Shown: positions 1 through 9,243 of the stretch, one piece after another
Layout of the letters: the number at the start of each line of letters is the position of its first letter
Numbering within the stretch: the stretch's first letter is position 1
Position numbers and translations under genes: made by a program
Notes under the pieces: model-generated
What the model was told of the DNA's origin: nothing
Database searches by the model: none
Seen by the model: only the letters and a program-made list of their open reading frames with translations
From: Stramenopiles sp. TOSAG23-3
Lineage: Eukaryota > Sar
Reading direction: 5' to 3'
DNA: 26,745 nt
Assembly (NCBI GenBank): GCA_900128585.1
Contig: LT642269.1
Coordinates: forward strand, 1 to 26,745

Positions 1-1
1 A

Positions 2-1876
2 ACAGAAGATGAATTAAAACAAGCCCTTTTGCAAGGAAAAGAGGCTGAGTCAAACAGAAAACGTGAGGAAAGTGCGAACAATGCATCAGGATCGAATTAT
101 AATCAAGCAGACGTATCAGAGGAAAAGTTGAATGAAATGGAATCGAAACGACTGTTGCTTGAGCAAATAAACGAAGAACTGAATGCAAAAATTCAAGACT
201 TGGAACACGAACTTGCCACTGCAAATGTTAGTGGAGCCAGCGCCTCAGAAACGACATCCAAGCTGCAACAGAAATTCACTTGCCTTCAGAAGGAAAACAA
301 AGATATACATTTCAAGTGTGAATCAATGAAGACGGCAATCAACAAGCTGGAGAAAAAGATTTCCCTGTTGAAGGCTGATATTAAAGATGCTACCAACGAT
401 AAAAACTCTTTGGTGGCAGAAAAAATGGAAATGCTTGATGAGCTGCAGGAGCTACGTGGAGCCAGTGTCAATGATGATGATAAGCTAAATAAAACGCTGA
501 GAGAGACTGAAGAACTTCGCCAAAAGATGCAAAAAGCCTCTAATGAGATGGGAAATCTAGGTTTTGAAAAATTGCGTTTGGAAAAAGCCCTTCAAACTGC
601 GAAAGAAGTGTCTAAAGTATTTCAGTCACAAGTTGAACAGGAGCAGCAACTCAAAGAAGAAATGGAAGATCAGCTCGAATCTAGTCAGTTTCATATTAAT
701 GAGCTAAAAGGAACAATTGAAGTACTCCAAGAAGAACAGACTAAGGTCAACGAGACAATGGAAAAGTCTGTCGTTCTTCAGAGCGAGCTAGAAGAAAACC
801 TCTCTCAAGTAGAACGACTTGAGGACGACTTACGGGCTGCCCAAGATGAAATTCAAACCCAAAAAGATCGTATAGTTAAATTGGAAAGGGTTAAAATGAC
901 CAAACAGCACGTTGAAAACATCAAGAAAATGAAGCGAGAGAGTGCAAAACTAACTGCGCAAAATAAAAAACTGAGTGTAAAGGTTACTAGTTTGGAAAAA
1001 ATGGTAAAAGTTACCCAACGAGAAAGCGAATGTTTGCGGGAGTCTATGAACGGCCTTGACCTGGATGAAAGCGTTCGGAAAACTATATCTGACAATGAAA
1101 AGTTGAAAGAAAAGCTACGAAAGTATTACAATACGGTTCAAGAAACAAAAAAGGTCCACAAACGAATTCTTGAAATGCCATTCTTTGAAACAGCAGTCAG
1201 AAATGGCGAAGAAGTGATGATTGAAGTCGCTGCCGCAAAGGTGGTTGCCGACTTCACCGCTAGTCTGGAAAAAACTGCATCGGTGAAAGCAATGAAACTC
1301 AAGGCTGACGCACAAACGGAGGGTTTGTCGAAATTGAAAGAGCGATGGGAACAGATGAAATGCTCTCACAATAACATCACAACAGAATGTGAGGACAAAA
1401 CAATCGAAATTAAACGTCTGAAGAGCCTTGTTAAGGAAAAAGAGACAGATGTTTGCTGTTTAAATGAAAAAATTAGTGAAGTTGAAACGTTATTGCAAAG
1501 AAATGTGAGTGCGCACCAAGAGAGTGTGCGATTCCTTGAGAAAGAAAACTTGGACTTAATGCTACAAGTAAAACGGTTGAAGAGTACTGCTAATATTGTG
1601 GTGCAGAAGGCATCCGAGACCCCCAAGTCAGAAAGAAAGAGTAAAATCATTGAGAAAGACGACAAAGAGAATTTTCTCAACAACAGTAACTCTAACCACC
1701 CAACTTCTGCTGCCAAATGTAGCGGCAGCAGCAAAAAGTTAAAGCGAGCGTCGTTAACGTCATTGGACGACGTTAATACGTCTGCACTAGGAAAGTCCAT
1801 GACCCTGGGAGATATAACTATGTCACCAGAGGATGGGATTGCGGATGAAGAAAATCCGGAGTGTACACAACAATAA
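2..1876 (+). CDS. Coiled-coil protein, 3' part only (possibly a kinesin or spindle-protein tail)
   Basis: The frame is open to the left edge (it reads TEDELKQALLQG before any methionine), so the start lies outside the window and only about 624 C-terminal residues are seen. Almost the whole visible length is charged heptad-type coiled coil rich in E, K, Q and L, interrupted by a short segment around EMPFFETAVRNG. The last 90 residues are low complexity and polar, with basic SKKLKR, a KEN triplet (KENFLNN, 1664-1672), an RxxL box (RASLTSL, from 1745) and a MSPED phosphorylation-type site. KEN and RxxL boxes are known APC/C degrons, so a mitotic role such as a kinesin tail is a reasonable guess. 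No motor domain is in the window, so the family is not proven. It ends TAA, 43 bp from the convergent LYR gene. Confidence 0.85.
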   Translation, partial: TEDELKQALLQGKEAESNRKREESANNASGSNYNQADVSEEKLNEMESKRLLLEQINEELNAKIQDLEHELATANVSGASASETTSKLQQKFTCLQKENKDIHFKCESMKTAINKLEKKISLLKADIKDATNDKNSLVAEKMEMLDELQELRGASVNDDDKLNKTLRETEELRQKMQKASNEMGNLGFEKLRLEKALQTAKEVSKVFQSQVEQEQQLKEEMEDQLESSQFHINELKGTIEVLQEEQTKVNETMEKSVVLQSELEENLSQVERLEDDLRAAQDEIQTQKDRIVKLERVKMTKQHVENIKKMKRESAKLTAQNKKLSVKVTSLEKMVKVTQRESECLRESMNGLDLDESVRKTISDNEKLKEKLRKYYNTVQETKKVHKRILEMPFFETAVRNGEEVMIEVAAAKVVADFTASLEKTASVKAMKLKADAQTEGLSKLKERWEQMKCSHNNITTECEDKTIEIKRLKSLVKEKETDVCCLNEKISEVETLLQRNVSAHQESVRFLEKENLDLMLQVKRLKSTANIVVQKASETPKSERKSKIIEKDDKENFLNNSNSNHPTSAAKCSGSSKKLKRASLTSLDDVNTSALGKSMTLGDITMSPEDGIADEENPECTQQ

Positions 1877-1919
1877 ACCATGTGAGTTTTTTATTCATGA
1901 TATAGTCACCACGTAAATT

Positions 1920-2213
1920 TTATGTTTCTTTCCTCTCCTCAAATTCTGCCTCGGTAACCTGCCCTTCCCCCCTATCCTGCTTCTGAAACCGTGGATCTTT
2001 CGCAGCGTTAGCCATCAGCATATAATTACTCAGTCCCCTAATTGCTGCTCCTTTCATGGCATCGATCTTCTCAGGATTTGTCTCCGACATACCCTTGTTA
2101 AATTCTGTACGCACCATTGTTTTCAGCATTTTTCCTTTCGCACTATTCCCACCAATATGATGAGCTAATCGTAAACAGTCTCGGAACAAATGTAAAGATG
2201 ACCGAGCGTCCAT
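1920..2213 (-). CDS. Small LYR-motif (Complex1_LYR-like) protein
   Basis: A 97-residue protein with ATG at 2211-2213 (A at -3, G at +4). Residues 9-11 read L-F-R in the helix SSLHLFRDCLRLA, and a conserved-type phenylalanine follows at residue 38 in VRTEFNKG. This is the signature of LYR proteins, small three-helix mitochondrial factors that bind the acyl carrier protein and help assemble respiratory complexes or Fe-S proteins. The family member cannot be named from the sequence. The end (AEFEERKET) is polar. The first residues contain little of a classical presequence, which is common in this family. It is convergent with the upstream gene, so the two 3' UTRs probably overlap. Coding status rests on family resemblance and a good start context. 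Confidence 0.75.
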   Translation of the reverse strand: MDARSSLHLFRDCLRLAHHIGGNSAKGKMLKTMVRTEFNKGMSETNPEKIDAMKGAAIRGLSNYMLMANAAKDPRFQKQDRGEGQVTEAEFEERKET

Positions 2214-2424
2214 AGTGATTTATTTAGTATAGTCCTTACAGTTTATTCCAACAGCGCGGGTGAGGGGTTGGTATCTCTGTTACATACCATCTATCTATTA
2301 CAGTTATCGGCTTCTATTGAAGAAACTTTGGCAAATAATCGTATTCTAATTTTTCGTGTTCGAACCATTTGTTTGTTTGTTACAAAATAAAAAGAAGATG
2401 ACGACCGACGACCGAATAATTGAT

Positions 2425-2444
2425 GGGCGTGGGGCGTGGGGGGG
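2425..2444 (+). other. G-quadruplex-capable tract
   Basis: The sequence GGGCGTGGGGCGTGGGGGGG has runs of 3, 4 and 7 G separated by CGT. The last run can supply two of the four G-runs of a quadruplex. It lies about 210 bp upstream of the LYR gene start. Function is unknown; it may be simple-sequence drift. Confidence 0.4.
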
Positions 2445-2720
2445 TGGTTCTTGTGGCTCTCTTCTGCGCGCCTAGTCCTATTTAAAATATTTTAATAGGA
2501 CATGTTGATGTATTCTAAGAGAACGTAGTGTGACATAAAAAATATATAAAGAAAAAAAAAGGTTTTTTGTTTTGTTTCTTTTTGTTGTTTTATTTTATAC
2601 CGGTACCCAGGTACAGGAACCGTGGAACGGGCAATACCGTGGAACCGTACAGTACTCGTACGTGTACCAATCGAACCGGGTACAATCCTGTGATGGTCTT
2701 TGGTTATTTATTACGAGGAT

Positions 2721-2753
2721 AAATATGATCCTCATAAGAAGAGGATCATATTT
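2721..2753. repeat. Perfect 13-bp inverted repeat (hairpin)
   Basis: AAATATGATCCTC at 2721-2733 and GAGGATCATATTT at 2741-2753 are exact reverse complements around a 7-nt loop (ATAAGAA). It lies about 250 bp past the myosin stop codon, so it could fold in an extended 3' UTR or be a foldback relic. Confidence 0.75.
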
Positions 2754-2806
2754 GGACTACGAAGAATACGACGTAATGATATTCAATACATTAAGTAAAA
2801 AAATAA

Positions 2807-2832
2807 AAAAACAAGAAAATTGGCTGTTATTT
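2807..2832 (+). repeat. Dispersed 26-bp repeat, copy A
   Basis: The inner 20 bases are ACAAGAAAATTGGCTGTTAT, flanked by A and T runs. The 26-bp core is identical to copies at 17820-17845 (same strand) and 22043-22068 (opposite strand). This copy is followed by TTAAGTA, as is the second one. It lies about 170 bp downstream of the myosin stop codon. Confidence 0.9.
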
Positions 2833-3001
2833 TAAGTAAAAAAAAAATAAGAAGAAGAAACTGAAACAAACAAATTCGCAAATCGAAAATGAACTACAGT
2901 GTACTCGTAGTCGTCTGGTATAAAAATGTGAGTGTGTTTTTTATCTACAATTATGATAGGATAGTATTGGTTTTTATAATACAACGGTGAGATTAAACAT
3001 T

Positions 3002-6000
3002 TTACGCACTGGAGTCATCTCCGCCAGACGTGGTCACTGCCCCCTCGTCTCGCTTCCGAATGTCTTCAACCATGATGTTCAATTGCTTATTTTCACGAGA
3101 CAGTTCAGTGTTCTTTTTTGAGAGTTTCTTTTGTAGATTTTTGTAGGACTCCGCTTTGCGCTTACTCCTCTCTAGTTTTGCACTTAATTTTGTGATTTCA
3201 GCTTCGTGCTCTTCATTCCGTAGTTGTAGCTCCTTGTGTGCTTCGCTCTTAGACTCTATTTCAGCTACTTTGTCCTTCAGATCCTCTATTTTTTCCCTTA
3301 AGATCTCATTTTCATGCTCCATCTCCAGGGCATGTCGATGATTCTCCTCACTTTCAAGGTGCACATCTTCTTGCTCATTCTCCAGATTCATCTGCTTTTC
3401 CACTAATGCATCGTATTTCTGCACAAGCTCCTCTATAACTGAATTCTGTTCGGTTCGAACATCCTCAAGCTCTGTTACTTGCTCTTCCAGGTCGTGGACT
3501 TGCTCCTGAAGCTCGGTCTCCGTCTCGGTTAAAACATCCAATTCACCCTGCATTGTCGCTGCATTCCTTAATTTTTCCTCGAGCTCTTTCTCCATAGCAG
3601 CGAGCTTCTTTTGTTGCTCCACTTCCTTTTTGCCCACGCCTTTCTGTTTGTCACGATCGAGAAGTTCTTCACTGCGTTCATAATTTTCCAGATGCAAAGC
3701 CTTGTTCTGTTTTTGAACAGATTCTAACTCATTCTGACGGTGTATTTCACTGGCTTTTAAAGTCTGGCATTGCTGTTCCAACAGGTTTACTTTTTCCGAA
3801 TAAGCTGTGTTAGCGTCCTTTAAATTAGAAAGCTCGGTCTGCAGACCTGAGATATAATTGAACTCCTCGCTATCTTCAAATGGCTCGTCCTTGCCATCCA
3901 CTTCGCCTATTGATTTTTTCTCATATTTCTCTTCCTTAGATTTTAGCAAAGCTTGCAATTCTTTCGTCTTATATTCTTCAATTTTTGCGGTCAATGTAGT
4001 CTCTCGAGATTGCAGTACTCGGACAAGATCGTCACGCAATTTTTCCTGCCCGCGATAAGTCTCTTGAAGTTTTCTGGCTTCCGATAACTCTTTCTCCAGA
4101 TTTGCGTTGTCATCTCTTAATTTACCGCTAGACGCTCTCATTCCGATGATTGTGTTTTTGTTCAACTCAAGCTGGCTGATCAACCGCTTGTGCGCTTCTT
4201 GCATTTTCTTGAGTTCGTCCTCATTTTGTGTCAATCCATTCTTCAACATTTGAATTTCATTCGTATTTGAACGTGACTGGTCGTCCATTTCTCTGTTTTT
4301 TGTGTCTTGCACCTCTTTAAGCCTTTTTTCAAGCTTTATAATGTTTTTCTTCGCAGCTTCAAATTCTTCAAATAAAGTTTGGTACTCCTCCTCGGTCTGC
4401 TTGCGGGACATTTCTGACTCTTTCCACTTATCAACGAAAGTGTCCTCCTCACTTATTTTCGACGTTGTTTCACTGTATAGGTCTTGTAGCTCTCTGATGC
4501 GATTGTTCAGTTTTACTATTTCTCTTTGAAGATCCATTTCTTTCGTTTCTAACTGTAATATCAAGCGCCTGCTTTCCAGTTCTTTTTCGCTTGATAGCTC
4601 GTGCAGTTCCCTCAGTTTATGGTTTCTTTCCATTGCTCCATCCAGAAGCGCTGTGACTTCTAGCAGTTTTTGATGAGCTCCATCAGCCTCGAAAGATCTG
4701 GGGGTGGATCCTGAGAGTTGTGTCGTGGGCGCTGGGCTGGGCATTCGACCTTTTTCTTCTACTAATTTTGCGATTTCTGATTTCACAGATTCAAACGCGT
4801 TTACCTTTTCGTGGTCCATTTTTTTTTCCAAAAGAAGTTTCTCTACTTGTTCTTGTAACGACTGTAGCTTTTCAGATTCTTCGGTTCTTTTGGCGTTTAG
4901 AGTGTCAATTTTCCTTTGCAGCTCTTGCTTTCCCTCCTCTGCAGCGGCTTTTTCCTTACTCAGCTTGCCACGGAGTTTTGCGACGGTCTTCGATTTTTTC
5001 CCGTCGTTAATTTCTATTTCATCGCTATTTTGGTACGACTCAAGCTGGGCCTTTAATTTATCAATTTCCAGATTAAGACCCGTGATTGTTTTGATAAAAT
5101 CAGGAGCAGCACTTTTTGACAATTCTTCTTGCTTGTGCGTCAAAGTCTCTTCCGCTTTCTTCTTCTTGCTTTCCTTGTGAATTAAGGCATCTTGTTCCGC
5201 CTGCTTTTTTACCTCCACTAAATGCTGTTTTAGAGAAGCAACTTCTGCGTTTAAAGCAGCTATCTTTTGAATAAGGTCTCCACGATCTTCATCCAGATTC
5301 TGTTCCAATTTTTCCCTTTGGGCATTTTTTGCTTTTAAATTGTTAATTTCTAAGTTAAGATCCGTAATCCTTATGATCAAATCAGAAGCTTTTGTTCCAA
5401 CACCTTTGGACCACTCTTCTTGCTGTTGCTTCACAATCTCTCTCCATTTTTTCTCCATGCTTACCTTGTAATTTATGGCGTCCTCTTTCGCCTTTTCCCT
5501 TGACTGTGCTAAACTAGTTTTCGAAGCCAACAATTTTTGTTTTAAATTGGTTAATTCATTTCTCAGATTATCGACCATATTGATTTTCTCTAAATCGTCT
5601 ATGGGGTCGAGGGTGGCGTTTATTGCTCCTGCATCGACTGAGTTGGCTTGGGTGCGACTTTCTAACTCCATTTTTCTCATTTTCTTTTGCAGTAGTTCAC
5701 TTTCAATAGCCTGAACCATATTATTTTGTTTTTTAAGCAAGGAATCCATGTCATCTTTAAGGCGAACTTTTTCCGAAGTCATTTTTTCAACGAGAGTACG
5801 AAAATTTTCATTTTCATTTTCAAGCTCAATCAATCTGTCTTTATATGCTTCGATATAATCCTTTTCTTCCCCGGGGCCTTTCTCTTGAGGTATATTTATT
5901 TTCGTGTCTACATGCAGTTTGCTCCCTGCTGCCACATCTCCACTATCCTTCTCGGGAAGATTATGAACTAAAAGGACTTCCTTTGGGCGAGATTTTGACT

Positions 6001-9000
6001 CGTCCAACAAGTGGCGCGACTCAAACTCAATAACTCTTTTCTCCGCTGATTCTCGCAGTTGTCTTTCTTTAATTAATTCCTCCCTTATCAAGGAAATCTC
6101 CTCGTCTTTTTCTGATGTTAGAGCTTGTCGGACTGCATCGAGCTCTTTCCGCAGTCGTATTATTTCATGTTCTAGCCTTCTACATTTGTCCATATGGCCA
6201 GCAAGGTCAGCTTGGACTTTCGTTTTCGATTTTATTTCAGCGTCAAGCTTTTCGGTGAGAGTTTGAACTTCATCTGTCATTCGTTTGCCACCGTCGGCAT
6301 CCTTCAATTGTTCTTTCATTTTTGCCAATTGCTTCTGAAGACTTCCAACCTCTTTCGCCTCTCGGTATAACATTCTTCGCAGTTCTTTTGCATTCATGAT
6401 CCTTACTGCGGAAGCAATTTTATTGACTGCATTGCGCTGTTCGAGGAATACACGTCGCACCCTTCTCATGCGAAATTGTTTCTGTAAAACAAATGACGAT
6501 CTAATCAGTCGTAAAGATCTGCATTTGCGGTTGGCTTTTCGTATTCTGTTCAAGCTTTGGGTCAAAATCACACTTCTCAGGAAATGTAAATATTTTTGGC
6601 GTTCCTTTGATTTTCTATAAACACTTTGTATTTTTGTCGACGCCCTCCTTTCCCTCATGGACCTGACTATCGATTTGGCCTTTAAGCCCCTGGCAAAGCA
6701 GCAAATAATAAGAGTTGCGTCCCTAATTTGAAGGTACTTTTCTTCCTGGGCGTAACGTCGAAAATGTGCTTGCAGCAGTGTTGCAGCTTTTTCTACGCCC
6801 AGCCTGCGAGCGGATTCTAACGCCTCAAATGTTGATCTGCGCATAAACACTTTCGTCTTCCCTACTTGAGCATCATCCCCCGGTAAGTTCATTTTTTCAA
6901 TGATTCTTACACACGCGTCCTTTGGCTTGCAGCGCCTCTTTACAGGGCATAGCATCCGGTACGTAGAAATAAAATCTTTATGGCGCAATCGACAGGGGTA
7001 GCCAGCCCGTGCTACTTGCACAGCTTGCAGCACGCCACCGTACCGTAATTGAGCGACTATACGTTGAGGATGAAATGACTCCGGTTCATTTTCGTCGTTT
7101 GGCTTTATGCATCGTATATAATGTGGTGCCGTTTCATTGATTGTAGCCATGAGTGCTCCGAGTTGAGACTTAAATTGAGAGCCAGTGCTGATAGCACTTA
7201 CACTCGAGTACCTGCTGCTTCGGCGACGACCACTTCCAGGCGTTCGACTTTTGGTTGAAGAATTTTTTGTGGGAGTTTGCGTCAAATTTAATTCTATATT
7301 TGCAAACTCATCTGAAAACAAAGTCCTGATTAAAGGCAGTCCAGCCATCTTTAACAAATCCATGATGTCTTGATGCAGCTTATCTTTGTTTTTGTCGCAA
7401 AAACCTTCAGTGTTGTACGTCACCTCACCAGCATAATGCCGTATTACAAATTGGTTGTCGACAACATTTTTTTTCGTCGCAACAAAATTGCTATTTTCGG
7501 TACAATTCTGGTACAACTTTCGAGCAAACATAGGGTCGGTACCCTTGGGGAAAATGCAAGTTTCATCCAATAACGCTATGATTCCAGTTCTACTTTTTTC
7601 TATGAGGGACAAACACTCGGCATTGTCTGGAAAATTAATGAAAGACCAGTCAATCCCTTCTTTTTCGTAGATGTTTTGCTCCAACTTGAACATAAACTGG
7701 TTGAACTGTTGTTGAAGGGACTCGTTAGCATAATTTATACACAACTGCTCAAAAGAGTTGGTTTGAAAAACTTCAAAACCAAATATATCCAATATTCCAA
7801 TAAAACTGCCGGCCCTTTTGGAAGTTGTTTGGATAGCCTGGTTTATTCGCTGAACGATCCAGTTGAACATTTTCCCATATATACACTTTGCCATTGCATC
7901 CCTTGCAAATTCTGCCCTCTCTTTTGAATTCGGAACAATGTGTTTTTGGCCTCCTGCTTCTATCGTTCGAGAGCACAATACTGTCTCCATGTCGTCTGAA
8001 GAAACTTCGATGAGAGATGCTGCTGCTGCTGCTGCTTCGTACAAGCCAATTCTGCACCCTTCTTCCCCGGACTTAAAACCTTTTGATAAAGAGATGAACT
8101 CTACGCAGGACAAATGCATCAAAGCTGACGTGGTCGTAAAAAGGCTATTCTGCTCTTCTGGCGTAAACCCCATTACATCCATAGCCTGGCGCGTATAGTT
8201 CCACTCTTCGGCATCGTCCACCCCGTCGGCACGCTCGTAGCAATCGCTCTGGTTAGTGTATTTACATCCTTCAAGTGGAAACACCTGCCACAGCTCACTC
8301 TCTTCTTCGCTGGCTCCCGCTGCCATTTGATAAAATATGTGGTAGTTCCTCTCTCCATGTGCCTGTTGCACTAATCTTACTTTTTCAAGCAGATACGTCT
8401 GAATACTTGCTCCCACGAGCGTTCCTTGATCGTCAAAGCGCATCTTTATAAATTTTCCAAACCGACTGGAGTTGTCGTTTCGCAGAGTCCTAGCGTTTCC
8501 AAACGCCTCAAGAATAGGGTTCGATTGTAAAATTTGCTGCGCTATTCCTTCCCATGACGAACCAGATGCCTTTGCAGCTGGTTTCTTTTTCGAAGCTTTT
8601 GAAACGCTTCCCTGTCCTAAAATTGCTCCCGCAGTTGCGAGATATTGCATCACATGCTTTGTTGAAACAGTTTTCCCTGCACCACTTTCTCCGCTGATTA
8701 GAACGGATTGGTTCTGGTGTCCCTTCTGACTATTTCTCATGGACACAAAAGCGGCTCGAGCGACACCAAAAACATGTGGTGGCAACAGCTGCTGGTTCGA
8801 AATGCCTTGGTTTGCCACTTTAATATCTGGTAAATAATCTTTCATTATTTGCTGGCCATAGATCTTCATTCGTTTGAACGGATTTACTGCTATTATTATA
8901 GGTCCAGTTGCAGTATATATGTTATCGTTGTCATATCGCAGGCGCAGCACGTTCAGAATTGCTGCCTCGTTCAGGTGAGGTAGCAAGATCAAATCAGACA

Positions 9001-9229
9001 CTATGGCATTATCGCCTTTGTCTCCTGTAACGTGGGCTTCACTTTTTGGTACATTTCGCTGCAATATTTCCTCTTGTCCTGAGTTTGTCAAAATCTCTAT
9101 GTCGTATTCTTCCTCGTTCACTTCCTCGCAAAATTCTGTCGTTACTACCAGAGGGCTTGTCGAGCACACTCTTGCCGGTTGCCATACTTTAGTCCGGTGG
9201 CGAACCCACACTGCCGCACCAACCTCCAT
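3002..9229 (-). CDS. Myosin heavy chain with very long coiled-coil tail
   Basis: An actin-based ATPase motor of 2,075 residues. The longest frame begins at a TTG at 9247; the first ATG (MEVGAAVWVR) is at 9227-9229 and opens directly into the SH3-like N-terminal subdomain, so I start there. Landmarks: P-loop GESGAGKT at 180-187, switch I NDNSSRFG at 251-258, switch II DIFGFE at 481-486, a Ser/Arg-rich loop 2 (about 650-690), IRCIKPND at 705-712 before the SH1 region, then about six degenerate IQ motifs (about 815-945) for calmodulin-type light chains. From about 950 to near the C-terminus the tail is predicted coiled coil, with a 94-residue-offset internal duplication near 1240-1400. No MyTH4-FERM, DIL or TH1 tail domain is visible. 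The class cannot be assigned by eye; stramenopile myosins of this build are known. A poly-Ala run (EAAAAAAS) sits in the motor. Confidence 0.95.
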   Translation of the reverse strand: MEVGAAVWVRHRTKVWQPARVCSTSPLVVTTEFCEEVNEEEYDIEILTNSGQEEILQRNVPKSEAHVTGDKGDNAIVSDLILLPHLNEAAILNVLRLRYDNDNIYTATGPIIIAVNPFKRMKIYGQQIMKDYLPDIKVANQGISNQQLLPPHVFGVARAAFVSMRNSQKGHQNQSVLISGESGAGKTVSTKHVMQYLATAGAILGQGSVSKASKKKPAAKASGSSWEGIAQQILQSNPILEAFGNARTLRNDNSSRFGKFIKMRFDDQGTLVGASIQTYLLEKVRLVQQAHGERNYHIFYQMAAGASEEESELWQVFPLEGCKYTNQSDCYERADGVDDAEEWNYTRQAMDVMGFTPEEQNSLFTTTSALMHLSCVEFISLSKGFKSGEEGCRIGLYEAAAAAASLIEVSSDDMETVLCSRTIEAGGQKHIVPNSKERAEFARDAMAKCIYGKMFNWIVQRINQAIQTTSKRAGSFIGILDIFGFEVFQTNSFEQLCINYANESLQQQFNQFMFKLEQNIYEKEGIDWSFINFPDNAECLSLIEKSRTGIIALLDETCIFPKGTDPMFARKLYQNCTENSNFVATKKNVVDNQFVIRHYAGEVTYNTEGFCDKNKDKLHQDIMDLLKMAGLPLIRTLFSDEFANIELNLTQTPTKNSSTKSRTPGSGRRRSSRYSSVSAISTGSQFKSQLGALMATINETAPHYIRCIKPNDENEPESFHPQRIVAQLRYGGVLQAVQVARAGYPCRLRHKDFISTYRMLCPVKRRCKPKDACVRIIEKMNLPGDDAQVGKTKVFMRRSTFEALESARRLGVEKAATLLQAHFRRYAQEEKYLQIRDATLIICCFARGLKAKSIVRSMRERRASTKIQSVYRKSKERQKYLHFLRSVILTQSLNRIRKANRKCRSLRLIRSSFVLQKQFRMRRVRRVFLEQRNAVNKIASAVRIMNAKELRRMLYREAKEVGSLQKQLAKMKEQLKDADGGKRMTDEVQTLTEKLDAEIKSKTKVQADLAGHMDKCRRLEHEIIRLRKELDAVRQALTSEKDEEISLIREELIKERQLRESAEKRVIEFESRHLLDESKSRPKEVLLVHNLPEKDSGDVAAGSKLHVDTKINIPQEKGPGEEKDYIEAYKDRLIELENENENFRTLVEKMTSEKVRLKDDMDSLLKKQNNMVQAIESELLQKKMRKMELESRTQANSVDAGAINATLDPIDDLEKINMVDNLRNELTNLKQKLLASKTSLAQSREKAKEDAINYKVSMEKKWREIVKQQQEEWSKGVGTKASDLIIRITDLNLEINNLKAKNAQREKLEQNLDEDRGDLIQKIAALNAEVASLKQHLVEVKKQAEQDALIHKESKKKKAEETLTHKQEELSKSAAPDFIKTITGLNLEIDKLKAQLESYQNSDEIEINDGKKSKTVAKLRGKLSKEKAAAEEGKQELQRKIDTLNAKRTEESEKLQSLQEQVEKLLLEKKMDHEKVNAFESVKSEIAKLVEEKGRMPSPAPTTQLSGSTPRSFEADGAHQKLLEVTALLDGAMERNHKLRELHELSSEKELESRRLILQLETKEMDLQREIVKLNNRIRELQDLYSETTSKISEEDTFVDKWKESEMSRKQTEEEYQTLFEEFEAAKKNIIKLEKRLKEVQDTKNREMDDQSRSNTNEIQMLKNGLTQNEDELKKMQEAHKRLISQLELNKNTIIGMRASSGKLRDDNANLEKELSEARKLQETYRGQEKLRDDLVRVLQSRETTLTAKIEEYKTKELQALLKSKEEKYEKKSIGEVDGKDEPFEDSEEFNYISGLQTELSNLKDANTAYSEKVNLLEQQCQTLKASEIHRQNELESVQKQNKALHLENYERSEELLDRDKQKGVGKKEVEQQKKLAAMEKELEEKLRNAATMQGELDVLTETETELQEQVHDLEEQVTELEDVRTEQNSVIEELVQKYDALVEKQMNLENEQEDVHLESEENHRHALEMEHENEILREKIEDLKDKVAEIESKSEAHKELQLRNEEHEAEITKLSAKLERSKRKAESYKNLQKKLSKKNTELSRENKQLNIMVEDIRKRDEGAVTTSGGDDSSA

Positions 9230-9243
9230 ACTTACAATACTGG

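Larger units (their letters stand above)
2214..3001. other. Intergenic spacer: LYR gene 5' flank and myosin 3' flank
   Basis: No convincing gene is seen. The spacer holds a G-rich tract (2425-2444), a cluster of GTAC/GGTACC words (about 2597-2680), a perfect 13-bp inverted repeat (2721-2753), copy A of the dispersed 26-bp repeat (2807-2832), and a 9/10 match to the TAGACGACTA motif in reverse orientation (2908-2917). An 87-residue open frame at 2572-2835 runs across these repeats and looks accidental. Confidence 0.7.

Noticed and set aside
2340-2380. Possible tRNA B-box-like word (GTTCGAACC)
   Set aside because: There is no matching A box, acceptor stem or anticodon arm around it. No tRNA, rRNA or CRISPR array was found anywhere in the window.
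2572-2835. 87-codon plus-strand open frame in the LYR/myosin spacer
   Set aside because: It runs through the GTACC cluster, a perfect hairpin and the dispersed repeat, and its translation resembles no protein family.
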